From contig NZ_FOEQ01000003.1 in NCBI RefSeq assembly GCF_900110655.1, positions 310,001-374,000 on the forward strand: 64,000 nucleotides of DNA. The letters are read 5' to 3'. Numbering within the stretch: position 1 is the first letter of the stretch; each line of letters opens with the position of its first letter. Shown piece by piece: positions 48,523 to 60,132 of this stretch. The position numbers and the translations under genes were made by a program. A model generated the notes under the pieces. The model saw only the letters and a program-made list of their open reading frames with translations, made no database searches and was not told the DNA's origin. This DNA comes from Pseudomonas soli (lineage in GTDB: Bacteria > Pseudomonadota > Gammaproteobacteria > Pseudomonadales > Pseudomonadaceae).

Positions 48523-48599
48523 AGCGTGACCGCGTTTCGGTCGCCCACATTTGTCTACGCTATACCCGTGCGAGACTCACTCAGGAATCCAGCGCAATT

Positions 48600-49349
48600 A
48601 TGAATGTCCTGATCGTTGATGATGAACCCCAGGCGCGCGAGCGCTTGAGCCGGCTGCTTGGCGAGCTGGAGGGTTACACCGTGATGGAGCCCAGCGCCAC
48701 CAACGGCGAGGAGGCCCTGACCCTGATCGAAAGCCTCAAGCCAGACGTGGTGGTGCTGGACATCGGCATGCCTGGCCTTGATGGCCTGCAGGTCGCGGCC
48801 CGCCTGTGCGAGCGCGAATCGCCGCCTGCGGTGGTGTTTTGCACCGGCGACGACGAATACGGCAGCGAAGCGTTCAAGGACAGCACCTTGAGCCATGTCG
48901 AGAAGCCCATCCAACTCCCGGCGTTGCGTGACGCGCTGCGCCGGGCCGAAAAGCCCAACCGCGCGCAACTGGCCGCGCTGACTCGCCCAGCGGGTGACGC
49001 CGGCGGCGGGCCGCGCAGCCACATCAGTGCCCGTACCCGCAAGGGCATCGAGCTGATCCCGATTCCGCAGGTCATTTATTTCATCGCAGATCACAAATAC
49101 GTGACCTTGCGCCACGAGGCAGGCGAAGTGCTGCTCGACGAGCCGCTCAAGGCCTTGGAAGACGAGTTCGGCGAGCGTTTCGTGCGTATTCACCGCAACG
49201 CGCTGGTTGCCCGTGAGCGCATCGAACGGCTGCAGCGCACGCCGCTGGGGCATTTCCAGCTCTATCTGAAGGGGCTCGAGGGCGATGCCCTGACCGTCAG
49301 CCGGCGGCATGTGGCCGGGGTGCGCAAGATGATGCAGTCCTTGCACTGA
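48600..49349 (+). CDS. algR: LytTR-type response regulator AlgR
   Basis: This 249-residue regulator has a receiver domain with phospho-acceptor Asp54 (VVVLDIGMPG) and a C-terminal LytTR DNA-binding domain (VIYFIADHKYVTLRHE, VRIHRNALVARERI). In P. aeruginosa AlgR governs alginate, twitching and biofilm genes. The usual partner FimS/AlgZ kinase gene is absent here, since argH begins 297 nt upstream. hemC follows at 184 nt. Confidence 0.97.
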   Translation: MNVLIVDDEPQARERLSRLLGELEGYTVMEPSATNGEEALTLIESLKPDVVVLDIGMPGLDGLQVAARLCERESPPAVVFCTGDDEYGSEAFKDSTLSHVEKPIQLPALRDALRRAEKPNRAQLAALTRPAGDAGGGPRSHISARTRKGIELIPIPQVIYFIADHKYVTLRHEAGEVLLDEPLKALEDEFGERFVRIHRNALVARERIERLQRTPLGHFQLYLKGLEGDALTVSRRHVAGVRKMMQSLH

Positions 49350-49361
49350 AACCCTTTGATT

Positions 49362-49450
49362 GCGTGGGAGCGGCGATGCGGCGACCCGACTTGCCCCGCG
49401 ATGAGGTGTAATGCCCGCCATCGCGATCGCGGATCAAGCCCGCTCCCGCG
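49362..49450. repeat. degenerate REP pair after algR
   Basis: GCGTGGGAGCGG...TTGCCCCGCGA (49362-49401, with an insertion in the core) faces TCGCGGATCAAGCCCGCTCC (49427-49446). The pair lies between algR and hemC. Confidence 0.7.
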
Positions 49451-49532
49451 TGGCGCTTTGCTGATCTGAATCTGCGGGCACGCCCGGAGGAGCTGTTATC
49501 ATCGGCGGCATTTCTCTGGTTCGGGGCGTTTC

Positions 49533-50474
49533 ATGTCCACTCGCGAAATCCGCATTGCCACCCGTAAAAGTGCCTTGGCCCTGTGGCAGGCCGAATATGT
49601 CAAAGCCTGCCTGGAACAGGCGCACCCAGGCCTCGTCGTGACCCTGGTGCCCATGGTCAGCCGTGGCGACAAGCTGCTCGACGCGCCGCTGGCGAAGATC
49701 GGCGGCAAGGGCCTGTTCGTCAAGGAGCTGGAAACCGCGCTGCTCGACAACGAAGCCGACATCGCCGTGCATTCGATGAAAGACGTGCCCATGGACTTCC
49801 CTGAAGGCCTGGGCCTGTACTGCATCTGTGAACGTGAAGACCCGCGCGATGCCTTTGTTTCCAACACCTTCGCAAATCTCGAAGCCCTGCCGGCCGGCAG
49901 TGTCGTCGGCACTTCGAGCCTGCGTCGCCAGGCGCAATTGCTGGCGCGTCGGCCCGACCTTCAGATCCGCTTCCTGCGCGGCAACGTCAATACCCGCCTG
50001 GCCAAGCTCGATGCCGGCGAATACGACGCCATCATCCTTGCCGCTGCCGGCCTGATCCGCCTCGGCTTCGAGGACCGCATTTCCGCCTCCATCAGTGTCG
50101 ATGACAGCCTGCCGGCTGGTGGCCAGGGTGCGGTGGGGATCGAATGCCGTAGCGCCGATACCGAGATTCATGCCCTGCTGGCGCCGCTGCACCATGCCGA
50201 CACCGCTGACCGGGTGGTGGCCGAGCGTTCCCTGAACAAGCGCCTCAATGGTGGCTGCCAGGTGCCGATCGCCTGCTATGCGGTGCTTGAAGGCGAACAG
50301 CTGTGGCTGCGTGGCCTGGTTGGCCAGCCCTCCGGTGGCACCTTGCTGGTGGCCGAAGCCCGCGCTGCGCGCGTGGATGCCGAGGCCCTGGGCGTACAGG
50401 TCGCCGAAGACCTGTTGGGGCAGGGCGCCGAGGCGATCCTCAAGGAAGTCTACGGCGAGGCCGGCCACCCGTGA
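49533..50474 (+). CDS. hemC: hydroxymethylbilane synthase
   Basis: This 313-residue enzyme joins four porphobilinogens into hydroxymethylbilane in heme and tetrapyrrole synthesis. The dipyrromethane cofactor binds Cys242 in [14 protein letters not shown]. Substrate-binding SMKDVP and [10 protein letters not shown] are present. The hemD start overlaps its stop (GTGA). It heads the hemC-hemD-hemX-hemY operon. Confidence 0.98.
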   Translation: MSTREIRIATRKSALALWQAEYVKACLEQAHPGLVVTLVPMVSRGDKLLDAPLAKIGGKGLFVKELETALLDNEADIAVHSMKDVPMDFPEGLGLYCICEREDPRDAFVSNTFANLEALPAGSVVGTSSLRRQAQLLARRPDLQIRFLRGNVNTRLAKLDAGEYDAIILAAAGLIRLGFEDRISASISVDDSLPAGGQGAVGIECRSADTEIHALLAPLHHADTADRVVAERSLNKRLNGGCQVPIACYAVLEGEQLWLRGLVGQPSGGTLLVAEARAARVDAEALGVQVAEDLLGQGAEAILKEVYGEAGHP

Positions 50475-51241
50475 GCCCCTGGCGCCTGCTGCTGACCCGC
50501 CCTGAAGAGGACTGTGCGGCACTGGCGCAGACGCTGGCCGACGCGGGTATTGCCAGTGCCAGCCTGCCGTTGCTGGTTATCGAGGCACTCGCGCCGGAGC
50601 CGTTGCAGATGCAGCACCTGCGGACGATCGCCGAGGTTCAGGCCATCATCGTGGTCAGCAAGCCGGCGGCCCGCCTGCTGCTGGACCAGCTCGCCCAGGC
50701 GGGAGTGACGCCGCCTTGCGCAGGTTGGTTCACAGTAGGTGAGGCGACGGCGCGAATTCTTCAGGAGCATGGGCTGCAAGTGGTCTTTCCAGAGGCCGGT
50801 GACGACAGCGAGGCCTTGCTCGGGCTGCCCGCCTTGCGCGAGGCTATTGCCGCGTCAGCGAGGCCTCGCGTACTGATCGTGCGCGGCCTCGGAGGTCGTG
50901 AACTGTTGGCAGAGCGTCTTGCCGAGCAAGGTGCTAGTGTCGATTATCTGGAATTGTATCGCCGCTGCCTGCCCGACTACCCTACCGGAACCCTCGCTCG
51001 AAGCATCGATGGGGAACGCCTCAATGGCCTGGTGGTCAGCAGTGGGCAGGGTCTTGAACACTTGCATCGACTGGCGGGTGCGGACTGGCCGCGGTTTTCT
51101 CGATTGCCGTTGTTCGTGCCCAGCCCACGGGTAGCCGAACAAGCCCGTGCACTCGGGGCGCTGGATATTGTGGATTGTCGTGGCGCGAGCGCCACGGCCT
51201 TGCTGGCAGCCGTGCAGCGTACCGCTGCGCCTGCCCCTTAA
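50471..51241 (+). CDS. hemD: uroporphyrinogen-III synthase
   Basis: This 256-residue enzyme cyclises hydroxymethylbilane. Family sequence similarity is low, but [15 protein letters not shown] at the N-terminus, [11 protein letters not shown] and the position after hemC identify it. The start is GTG at 50471, overlapping the hemC stop as GTGA; an upstream open frame overlaps hemC and is rejected. Confidence 0.94.
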   Translation: MSPWRLLLTRPEEDCAALAQTLADAGIASASLPLLVIEALAPEPLQMQHLRTIAEVQAIIVVSKPAARLLLDQLAQAGVTPPCAGWFTVGEATARILQEHGLQVVFPEAGDDSEALLGLPALREAIAASARPRVLIVRGLGGRELLAERLAEQGASVDYLELYRRCLPDYPTGTLARSIDGERLNGLVVSSGQGLEHLHRLAGADWPRFSRLPLFVPSPRVAEQARALGALDIVDCRGASATALLAAVQRTAAPAP

Positions 51242-51287
51242 GGCGCTAAGCTAGAAAGCGATGCGCCACCATGCAAAGGATGGATAC

Positions 51288-52385
51288 GTGAGCGAAACTG
51301 TCTTGTCCAACACCGAACAACCCTCGGCGCTCGAAGCGCCGGAACCTACCACCGCCAAGCCCGCCCGACGCTCCGGCAACGGCTTGGCGCTGCTGGCGCT
51401 GCTGCTGGGCGCCGCTGGCGTCGCGGTCGGCGGCTGGGGCGTCTGGCAGGTTCGCCAACTGCAAGGCAGCGAGCAGGGGCAGGGCGAACACCTGCAAGCC
51501 CTGAATCAGCGTGCCGATGCACTGCAGCAGCGGGAGCAGCAGCTCAGCGCCCAACTGGCCAGCCTGCCAGCAGCCAGTGAACTGGAGGACCGTCGTCGCC
51601 TTGTGGCGCAACTGCAGGGCGACCAGCAACGCCTGAGCCAGCGCCTGGAGACGGTACTGGGCGAAAGCCGCAAGGAGTGGCGTCTGGCCGAGGCTGAGCA
51701 CTTGCTGCGGCTGGCGACCTTGCGCCTCTCTGCATTGCAGGACATTACCAGCGCCAAGGCGTTGGTCGAGGGCGCCGATGAGATTCTTCGTGAGCAGAGC
51801 GACCCAGGCGCTTTCGCTGCCCGCGAGCAGTTGGCACGCAGCCTGGCGACGCTGTCCAGTACCCAGCAGCCGGACCGTACCGGTCTGTTCCTCAAGCTTG
51901 CCGCGCAGCGCGAGCTGGTCCAGCAGCTCAGCGCCCAGTCGCCGGAGTTCGACAGCCAGGCCGATGCCATGGGCGCTCTGACGGCCGATGGCGACGGCGC
52001 CAGCCGCTGGTCGCAATGGTGGGCGGAGATCTCCAAGTATTTCCAGATCGAGTTCAATGCCGACGATAACGTCCGGCCATTGCTGTCCGGCCAGTCGCTC
52101 AACCAGCTGCGGCTGGCCTTGAGCCTGACCATCGAGCAGGCCCAATGGGCAGCTCTCAATGGCGAAGCCAAGGTCTACACCCAGGCTTTGGACGATGCGC
52201 GCAGCGTGTTGCTGGCCAACTTCAACCCGGACAACCCGCAGAGCAAGGCGATGCTCGACAGTCTCAATCAACTGGCCGAACAGCCGGTGTCGGTGGTCAC
52301 CCCTGACCTGAGCGAAAGCCTGGCAGCGGTGCAGGCCTACATCCAGCGCCGCCACCTGCCAGTCGACGAGGGGGCCAAGCCATGA
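51288..52385 (+). CDS. hemX: HemX family membrane protein
   Basis: This 365-residue protein has one membrane helix near residues 32-53 (LALLALLLGAAGVAVGGW), a coiled coil after it (QLQGSEQGQGEHLQALNQR...) and a HemX domain. Its role with the uroporphyrinogen steps is uncertain. The start is GTG 51288 (VSETVLSN), with AAAGGA seven bases upstream. hemY overlaps its stop by four bases. Confidence 0.92.
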   Translation: MSETVLSNTEQPSALEAPEPTTAKPARRSGNGLALLALLLGAAGVAVGGWGVWQVRQLQGSEQGQGEHLQALNQRADALQQREQQLSAQLASLPAASELEDRRRLVAQLQGDQQRLSQRLETVLGESRKEWRLAEAEHLLRLATLRLSALQDITSAKALVEGADEILREQSDPGAFAAREQLARSLATLSSTQQPDRTGLFLKLAAQRELVQQLSAQSPEFDSQADAMGALTADGDGASRWSQWWAEISKYFQIEFNADDNVRPLLSGQSLNQLRLALSLTIEQAQWAALNGEAKVYTQALDDARSVLLANFNPDNPQSKAMLDSLNQLAEQPVSVVTPDLSESLAAVQAYIQRRHLPVDEGAKP

Positions 52386-53620
52386 AGCGCGTCTACCTGC
52401 TGGCAGTGCTGGCGATCGTCATCGCCGCGGCGCTGGGTATCGCGATTGCCAAGCACAGCGGCTACGTGCTGATTGCCTACGGTAGCTTCCGCTACCAGTC
52501 GGGGCTGTGGGCGGCGATTGGCGCGCTGGTCGGGATTGTTCTCTCGCTGCTGCTGGTGCGTTACCTCGTCGGGCTTGTGCTGACGTCCTCCGGGGTGGTC
52601 AACCCTTGGTCACGGCGCAACCGTAACCGTCGCAAACGCATCGCTGTCGAGCAGGGGCAACTGGACCTGGCCGAGGGACGCTGGGCGAGTGCTCAGCGCC
52701 ATCTGCAGCGTGCCGCAGAATCCGATCGCCAGCCATTGCTCTACTACCTCGGCGCCGCTCGCGCGGCCAATGAGTTGGGCAAGGTGGAGGAGCGTGATCA
52801 ATTGCTCGAACGGGCCCTGGAACGCCAGCCCCAGGCTGAGCTAGCCGTTGCACTGACACATGCCCAGTTGCAAATGGACCGTGGCGAGAATGAAGGCGCG
52901 CTGGAGGCCCTGCAGGCTATGCAGGAGCGCCACCCGCACAATGCGCAGGTGCTGCGCCTGCTGCATCGCCTGCACCTGGAGCGTGGGGACTGGTCGGCGC
53001 TGATTCGGCTGTTGCCGGATTTGCGCAAGCACAAGGTGCTGCCGGCCAACGAGCTCGCCGGTCTGGAGCAGCGTGCGTGGGGCCAGAACCTGGGCTTGGC
53101 GAGCACTCGGGGCGAGGATCCGCAGACTGCTCGCCAAGCGCTCGAGCGTGCCTGGCAGCAGTTGACCAACGCCCAACGTCAGGAGCCGCAACTGGTTTCG
53201 GCCTATGCCGAGCAGTTGCGCCAGGTTGGTGCACAGGGTGAGGCCGAGCAGGTATTGCGCAGCGCGCTCAAGCGCGGCTATGAAAGCCATCTGGCACGTT
53301 TGTATGGGCTGGTGCGCGGTGATGATCCCGCCCGCCAGCTGCAAACGGCCGAAGGTTGGCTGAAGGAGCATCCTCAGGACCCGAGTCTGTTGCTTACCTT
53401 GGGCCGGCTGAGCCTGCAGAATCGTCTGTGGGGCAAGGCCCGGGATTACCTGGAGAGCAGTCTGCGCATGGAGCGTAATCCAGAGGCTTGCGCTGAGCTG
53501 GCGCGGCTGTTGGCCGGGCTGGGCGAGACCGAGCGCAGCAACCAGTTGTTCCAGGAGGGCTTGGGGCTGCTGGATGAACGTTTGCTGGCATTGCCGTTGC
53601 CGGAAGGGGTTCGGGCCTGA
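52382..53620 (+). CDS. hemY: HemY family TPR membrane protein
   Basis: This 412-residue protein has two N-terminal membrane helices (VYLLAVLAIVIAAALGIAIA and about residues 40-65) and tetratricopeptide-like repeats in the cytoplasmic part (EGRWASAQRHLQRAAES, NEGALEALQAMQERHPHN). It overlaps hemX by ATGA. HemY of this type is not the protoporphyrinogen oxidase of Gram-positives; its role in heme synthesis is unresolved. Confidence 0.93.
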   Translation: MKRVYLLAVLAIVIAAALGIAIAKHSGYVLIAYGSFRYQSGLWAAIGALVGIVLSLLLVRYLVGLVLTSSGVVNPWSRRNRNRRKRIAVEQGQLDLAEGRWASAQRHLQRAAESDRQPLLYYLGAARAANELGKVEERDQLLERALERQPQAELAVALTHAQLQMDRGENEGALEALQAMQERHPHNAQVLRLLHRLHLERGDWSALIRLLPDLRKHKVLPANELAGLEQRAWGQNLGLASTRGEDPQTARQALERAWQQLTNAQRQEPQLVSAYAEQLRQVGAQGEAEQVLRSALKRGYESHLARLYGLVRGDDPARQLQTAEGWLKEHPQDPSLLLTLGRLSLQNRLWGKARDYLESSLRMERNPEACAELARLLAGLGETERSNQLFQEGLGLLDERLLALPLPEGVRA

Positions 53621-53889
53621 AGGCAGGCCTGGATTCGTTCCGTGCAGAATACCTTGGCCTTGTGGGTTGTGCCTGGCAGCGGCGCTCGCTGACAGGCTCG
53701 CTCCCGGCGTGAGATGTGCAACTGGAAGGCGCTGATTTTTCCTTCGTTCGCGTCAGAACATTCCCACTTTCTGTGAAAATGATTCCCTATCCATTCAGCG
53801 ACTTGTCTGTGCTGTAGCGACTTGATACAAAGCGCTCCTTTCCTCTACCGTTTCAAACCACATCTCCTCTTTTCGGATCACCTTCGCCC

Positions 53890-54387
53890 ATGTCGCTGGC
53901 CTGCCTGCGCAGCTTTTTCTTTCCCGCCTTCCTGGCCGCCGTCTCTGTGCTGGTGGCGTCGTTTCGCCTCGAGAACTTGGTCGGCCTCGACCCTTGCGCG
54001 CTGTGCTTCAGCCAGCGGCTGATGCTGGGGCTCTATGCACTGGTCTGCCTGGCTGCAGTCGTCCACGCCAGGCATCAGCGCGTGCATGCGTGGCTGGCCT
54101 TGGGGTTCTCGGTTGCTGGCGCTTTGCTGGCCAGCCGACATGTCTGGTTACAGGCCGAACCGTTGCCGGTCAGTGGTTGCCATCTGCCGCTGGCGCATCT
54201 GATGGAACGCCCTTGGGCCGAGATATTGCGAACGTTCCTGATGGGTACCCCGGAATGTGTGTCAGTCAACTGGAGCTTTCTCGACCTGACCTTACCTGAA
54301 TGGAGCCTGCTGGCGTTTCTGTTACTTGCCGCGCAACCGCTGTCGTGGCTAGTGGTGTATCGATTGCGCCGCGGCACGTTGGCTTGA
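53890..54387 (+). CDS. dsbB: disulfide bond formation protein B
   Basis: This 165-residue inner-membrane protein has four helices. The first periplasmic cysteine pair is in DPCALCFSQR and a second cysteine pair is Cys-His in SGCHLPL and Cys in TPECVSV. DsbB reoxidises DsbA through quinone. This copy is the dsbH-type one near algQ in P. aeruginosa. It lies alone between hemY and algQ. Confidence 0.93.
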   Translation: MSLACLRSFFFPAFLAAVSVLVASFRLENLVGLDPCALCFSQRLMLGLYALVCLAAVVHARHQRVHAWLALGFSVAGALLASRHVWLQAEPLPVSGCHLPLAHLMERPWAEILRTFLMGTPECVSVNWSFLDLTLPEWSLLAFLLLAAQPLSWLVVYRLRRGTLA

Positions 54388-54617
54388 TCCAGCGCAACGA
54401 GCCGGGGATTGCGCGACCAGCGGTGGCTGGCGGAGGGATTAAACGCTTGTATGAACTTTGTCTGCTGCGTACCTTGATGGGCAGGTCGCGCGGGAATAAT
54501 CTCCCAGCACGCATACCGAAAATACAACTGCTCGATGCCGTTTGCTGATGTCACCTTTGTGCCACGGTGTTGTGTCGCGAGGTGCAGCGGCATCTACCCA
54601 GAAGGGAAGAGATCGCC

Positions 54618-55088
54618 ATGCTCGATAGTTGCCAGAACGCCCAGGAACGCTGGGGCGGTGTTCACAAGCTGATCGATCGGTGGCTGGAGGAGCGCCAGGA
54701 GTTGGTGCAAGCCTTCCGCGCCCTGCGCGATGCCAAGCCGGCGTTTGCCGACAAAGACAAGAACCGCGATTTCTGCGCGGTGCTGGTTGACTATGTCTCG
54801 GCCTGGCACTTCGAAGTCAGCGAGCAATTGGTCAGTGAAGCCAAGGCATTTGGTGATACCGGTGCCTTGGAGCTGGCAAAGCAGATCAACCCACGCATTG
54901 ATGACAGCACCCAGATCGCCCTGGCTTTCAATGATCATTGCGAGAAAGGTGAGTGCAGGGATACCGAGCGCTTTGCCGAGAAACTGGCCAAACTCGGCGG
55001 CCTGTTGCACGAGCGTTTCGAGCTGGAGGATTGCCTGATCGAGGTGTTGCACAACGCCCACAAGCAAGAAGACGCGGTGCAGGCCTGA
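54618..55088 (+). CDS. algQ: anti-RNA polymerase sigma-70 factor AlgQ (Rsd family)
   Basis: This 156-residue helical protein starts [20 protein letters not shown] and has [21 protein letters not shown], the Rsd/AlgQ pattern. AlgQ binds sigma-70 region 4 and affects alginate and ppGpp-related traits in Pseudomonas. The start is chosen over one 17 codons upstream because it matches the family. It converges with the FKBP gene, 1 nt between stops. I see nothing in the 230-nt upstream gap. Confidence 0.95.
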   Translation: MLDSCQNAQERWGGVHKLIDRWLEERQELVQAFRALRDAKPAFADKDKNRDFCAVLVDYVSAWHFEVSEQLVSEAKAFGDTGALELAKQINPRIDDSTQIALAFNDHCEKGECRDTERFAEKLAKLGGLLHERFELEDCLIEVLHNAHKQEDAVQA

Positions 55089-55089
55089 T

Positions 55090-55755
55090 TCAGTCAGCCA
55101 CGTCCAGCAGTTCGATCTCGAATACCAGTGGGGTATAGGGTGCGATCAGGTCACCCGCACCGTCGGCGCCGTAGGCTTGCGCCGACGGGATCACCAGGCG
55201 CCATTTTGCTCCCGCTTTCATCCGTGGCAGCGCCACCTGCCAGCCCTCGATCACCGAGTCCAGCTTGAACCACTGCGGTTGAAGGTTCTGGTCGAACACC
55301 GTGCCATCCGGAAGCTTGCCCACATACCGTACTTGAACGCGGCCATTGGCCTTGGGCTGCGCACCGCTGCCGCTGGCCAGTTCGCTGTAGAGAATACCCT
55401 CGGGCAACTCACGTACTCCGGTCTTGGCCCGCTCACCCGCGATAAAGCGTTTTTCGGCCTCCACCAGCTTGTCCACCTGGGCTTGCTCGGCGGCGGCGTT
55501 GGCTTGGGTTTCGTGCTGTTCAAGGATGGCCTGCATGCGTGACTTGGCAATCCGTGGCGGCTCGCCCTGGTAGGCCTGGCGCAGCCCTTCGACCAGGGCG
55601 TCGAGCTGCAGGCCGGGTACTTCCTGACGCAGCCGTTCACCGAGGCTGGCGCCCAGGCTGTAGGCCAGGTCGCTGTCGTTGGCGGGGGCGGCCTCGGCAT
55701 TGGCCAGGGAGAGCGGCGATACCAGGCACAGGCCGAGAATCAGATAACGAGGCAT
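55090..55755 (-). CDS. FKBP-type peptidyl-prolyl isomerase, exported
   Basis: This 221-residue protein has a signal peptide (MPRYLILGLCLVSPLSLANA), an FKBP dimerisation N-domain, and an FKBP domain with QVRYVGKLPDGTVFDQ and a VIEGWQVALPRMKAGAKW core. It assists protein folding in the periplasm. AGGAGA precedes the ATG. It is divergent from algP and convergent with algQ. Confidence 0.93.
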   Translation of the reverse strand: MPRYLILGLCLVSPLSLANAEAAPANDSDLAYSLGASLGERLRQEVPGLQLDALVEGLRQAYQGEPPRIAKSRMQAILEQHETQANAAAEQAQVDKLVEAEKRFIAGERAKTGVRELPEGILYSELASGSGAQPKANGRVQVRYVGKLPDGTVFDQNLQPQWFKLDSVIEGWQVALPRMKAGAKWRLVIPSAQAYGADGAGDLIAPYTPLVFEIELLDVAD

Positions 55756-55979
55756 GGAGGTCTCCTGCGGCAATGAGCGCGAAGTATGCCAGCGTTGTTG
55801 GCCAGGGATGTGTAAATATCGGCACTGCACTAATGGGCAACTACACTTGTTTCCAGCTGCAAGACAACAACTTTGCCCAGGCATGCAACGCGGCGCTACC
55901 GAGACGGTCAACATGCCCTAGCGGCGGTAGCAGCAGAAGCATAGTATGAGCCGCACTCTCGTCAGCCAGGAGGTAAACC

Positions 55980-57050
55980 ATGTCGGCCAAAAAGAAGCCA
56001 GTAAGTACGCCGTTGCACCTGCTCCAGCAACTTTCGGGCAGCCTGCTCGAACATTTGGAAGATGCCTGCTCCCAAGCGCTGGCGGATGCCGAGAAACTGT
56101 TGGCCAAGTTGGAAAAACAACGTGGCAAGGCCCAGGAAAAACTCCACAATGCTCGTCTGAAGTTGCAGGATGCCGCCAAGGCCGGTAAAGCCAAGGCACA
56201 AGGCAAGGCTCAAAAAGCTGCTGGCGAACTTGAAGACTTGCTCGATTCTCTCAAGGATCGCCAGACTCAGACCCGCACTTATATCCAGCAACTCAAGCGT
56301 GATGCCCAGGAAAGCCTGAAGCTGGCACAGGGCGTCGGCAAGGTGCGCGAGGCGGCCGCCAAGGCTCTGGACTCGCGTACGACGGCACCGAAAGCCGCGG
56401 CCAAGCCTGCTGCTACCAAAGCGCCGGCGAAGGCTGCCGCCGCGAGACCTGCCGCCAAGCCTGCGGCCAAACCTGCTACTGCCAAGGCACCTGCGAAGGC
56501 TGCCGCCGCGAGACCTGCCGCCAAGCCCGCAGCCAAACCGGTTGCCGCCAAGGCACCTGCGAAGACCACCACTTCGAAACCTGCCGCCAAGCCCGCAGCC
56601 AAACCGGTTGCCGCCAAGGCACCTGCGAAGGCCGCCACTTCGAAACCTGCCGTCAAGCCCGCAGCCAAACCGGCCGCCGCCAAGGCACCTGCGAAGACTG
56701 CCGCCGCGAATCCTGCCGCCAAGCCCACGGCCAAATCGGCTGCCGCCAAGGCACCTGCGAAGACTGCCGCCGCAAAACCTGCCACCAAGCCTGCGGCCAA
56801 ACCGGCTGCTGCCAAGGCACCTGCGAAGACCGCCGCCACCAAGGCCCCGGCCAAGCCAGCAGCAACCAGGTCTGCGGTGAAACCGGCAGCCAAGCCAGCC
56901 GCGAAACCGGCGCCTGTCAAAGCGCCAGCCAAACCGGCCGAAAGCAAGCCAGCCACTCCGGCCGCCAACGCCACCCCGGCGCCTGCGGCCAGCGCGACTA
57001 CGCCTGCGACCACCGGCACTGCGCCTCAGTCGCCGACTTCGGCGTCCTGA
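55980..57050 (+). CDS. algP: AlgP histone H1-like protein
   Basis: This 356-residue protein has a helical N-terminal third (MSAKKKPVSTPLHLLQQLSG to about residue 110) and a lysine-alanine-proline tail with KPAAKPAA repeats. It resembles AlgP (AlgR3) of P. aeruginosa, an H1-like DNA-binding protein in the alginate regulon. Between nucleotides 56415 and 56876 seven tandem 66-bp units encode a 22-residue repeat. Its 3' end overlaps the convergent TIGR02444 gene by 25 nt. Confidence 0.95.
   Translation: MSAKKKPVSTPLHLLQQLSGSLLEHLEDACSQALADAEKLLAKLEKQRGKAQEKLHNARLKLQDAAKAGKAKAQGKAQKAAGELEDLLDSLKDRQTQTRTYIQQLKRDAQESLKLAQGVGKVREAAAKALDSRTTAPKAAAKPAATKAPAKAAAARPAAKPAAKPATAKAPAKAAAARPAAKPAAKPVAAKAPAKTTTSKPAAKPAAKPVAAKAPAKAATSKPAVKPAAKPAAAKAPAKTAAANPAAKPTAKSAAAKAPAKTAAAKPATKPAAKPAAAKAPAKTAATKAPAKPAATRSAVKPAAKPAAKPAPVKAPAKPAESKPATPAANATPAPAASATTPATTGTAPQSPTSAS
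56415..56876 (+). repeat. 66-bp tandem repeats in algP
   Basis: Seven in-frame copies start at 56415, 56481, 56547, 56613, 56679, 56745 and 56811, exactly 66 bp apart, each opening with AKAPAK or TKAPAK. Several units share near-identical GCCAAGGCACCTGCGAAG openings. The array can be expected to change in copy number by slipped-strand events without frameshift. Confidence 0.9.
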
Positions 57051-57505
57051 AGCTCACGGGCCGCGGCGCGCAGCTGATTTAGCGCGTCGTGGTTCCTGGC
57101 CAGGCCTGGCACCAGCCAGGCCAGCCAATCCGGCGTCGCGCTCGCTTGCGCCGGCCACCCACGCGCCAACGCTTCCAGGCGTTCCAGCAAGGTGCGTTCA
57201 GCCTGCAGTTCCAGCGCTTTCACCTGCTCACGCATCACGCTCAGTTGTGGGTCGGCGAGCGCGTGTTCGCGCCATTGCCGGCGCAGGGAGCGTAGCGGCG
57301 CCACGACGTCGCGCTGCCAGGGCCGGGCCAGCGCCTGCAGGGTGGCAATCCGTTGTTCGTCAGGGGCTATGCCGCGGGCCTGCAGCCAAGTCCCGCAGAG
57401 CAGCAGGCAGACATCGCCGCCCAGTTCCTGGAGGGCCAGACAGGCCGCCTCGACACCCGGCCGGGCATAGAGGGCCAGGGCATGATTCCACAGGTCGGTG
57501 TGCAT
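57026..57505 (-). CDS. TIGR02444 family protein
   Basis: This 159-residue protein starts MHTDLWNHALALYARPGVEAACLALQ and has GGDVCLLLCGTWLQARG and ALARPWQRDVVAPLR, the TIGR02444/DUF2390 pattern. Function is unknown. Its end overlaps the convergent algP end by 25 nt. The ABC-F gene is divergent, 50 nt away. Confidence 0.88.
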   Translation of the reverse strand: MHTDLWNHALALYARPGVEAACLALQELGGDVCLLLCGTWLQARGIAPDEQRIATLQALARPWQRDVVAPLRSLRRQWREHALADPQLSVMREQVKALELQAERTLLERLEALARGWPAQASATPDWLAWLVPGLARNHDALNQLRAAARELQDAEVGD

Positions 57506-57555
57506 GGTTTCACTCGCGCCAGTGATCGGGGAAGCTGGTAGACTCCGCGACCATC

Positions 57556-59465
<1,910 letters not shown>

Positions 59466-59466
<1 letters not shown>

Positions 59467-60053
59467 TGGAGGAGCTGCGCTCGCTGTTGCCGGGGCAGTG
59501 GATGGACTCGATGTGGCTGGGGTTGCAGATTCTGCTGATCCTGATCGCCGCGTTCATCCTGCAGCGCATGGTCGCTCGCGGGTTGAGAAGCCTGGGCGAA
59601 CGCTACCCGTTGCCGCACGAGCTGATGGTGCCGGTGCGCGGCGCCTTGCGCTGGCTGATCATGGGCAGCGCGCTGCTGTTCGTGCTCGAGCGCCTGGGCG
59701 TATCGGCCACGGTGCTGTGGACCGCGCTGTCGGGCTTCGTCGCGGTGGCGGCGGTGGCGTTCTTCGCTATCTGGAGCGTGCTGTCCAACCTGCTGTGCGC
59801 GGTGCTGATCTTCACCGTCGGGCCGTTTCGCATCGGCGATGTGGTCGAGCTGGTCGACACCCTCGACAAACCGGGAGTGAAGGGCCGGGTGATCGCCATC
59901 AACCTGCTGTACACCACGCTGATGGAAACGCCGGAAGCGGGTGGCGCGCTGGTGCAGGTGCCCAACAGCCAGTTCTTCCAGAAAGCCGTGCGCCGTTGGC
60001 GTGGTGCCGAGGCCACCACTGCGGTCAAGCCGGAATCGATCGAAACCGACTGA
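59466..60053 (+). CDS. mechanosensitive ion channel, MscS-like
   Basis: This 195-residue protein has three membrane helices and the MscS pore-domain signature (FFAIWSVLSNLLCAVLIFTVGPFRIGDVVEL), with a short C-terminal beta domain. It would open on hypoosmotic membrane tension. The start overlaps the ABC-F stop by one base, which implies coupled translation. Confidence 0.9.
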
Positions 60054-60132
60054 AGCCGCAGAATTTACTGGTTATTTTTTCGCCAGAACCGTAGCTTAAC
60101 GCTTTGTAACAAATGTTCGAGCGAGGTGTGCG

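Noticed and set aside
53774-53790. Fur box-like GAAAATGATTCCCTATC before dsbB
   Set aside because: Only the first half matches well, and the spacing is two bases too short for the 19-bp consensus.
56415-56876. CRISPR-like regular spacing
   Set aside because: The 66-bp repeats have no unique spacers and lie in frame within algP.
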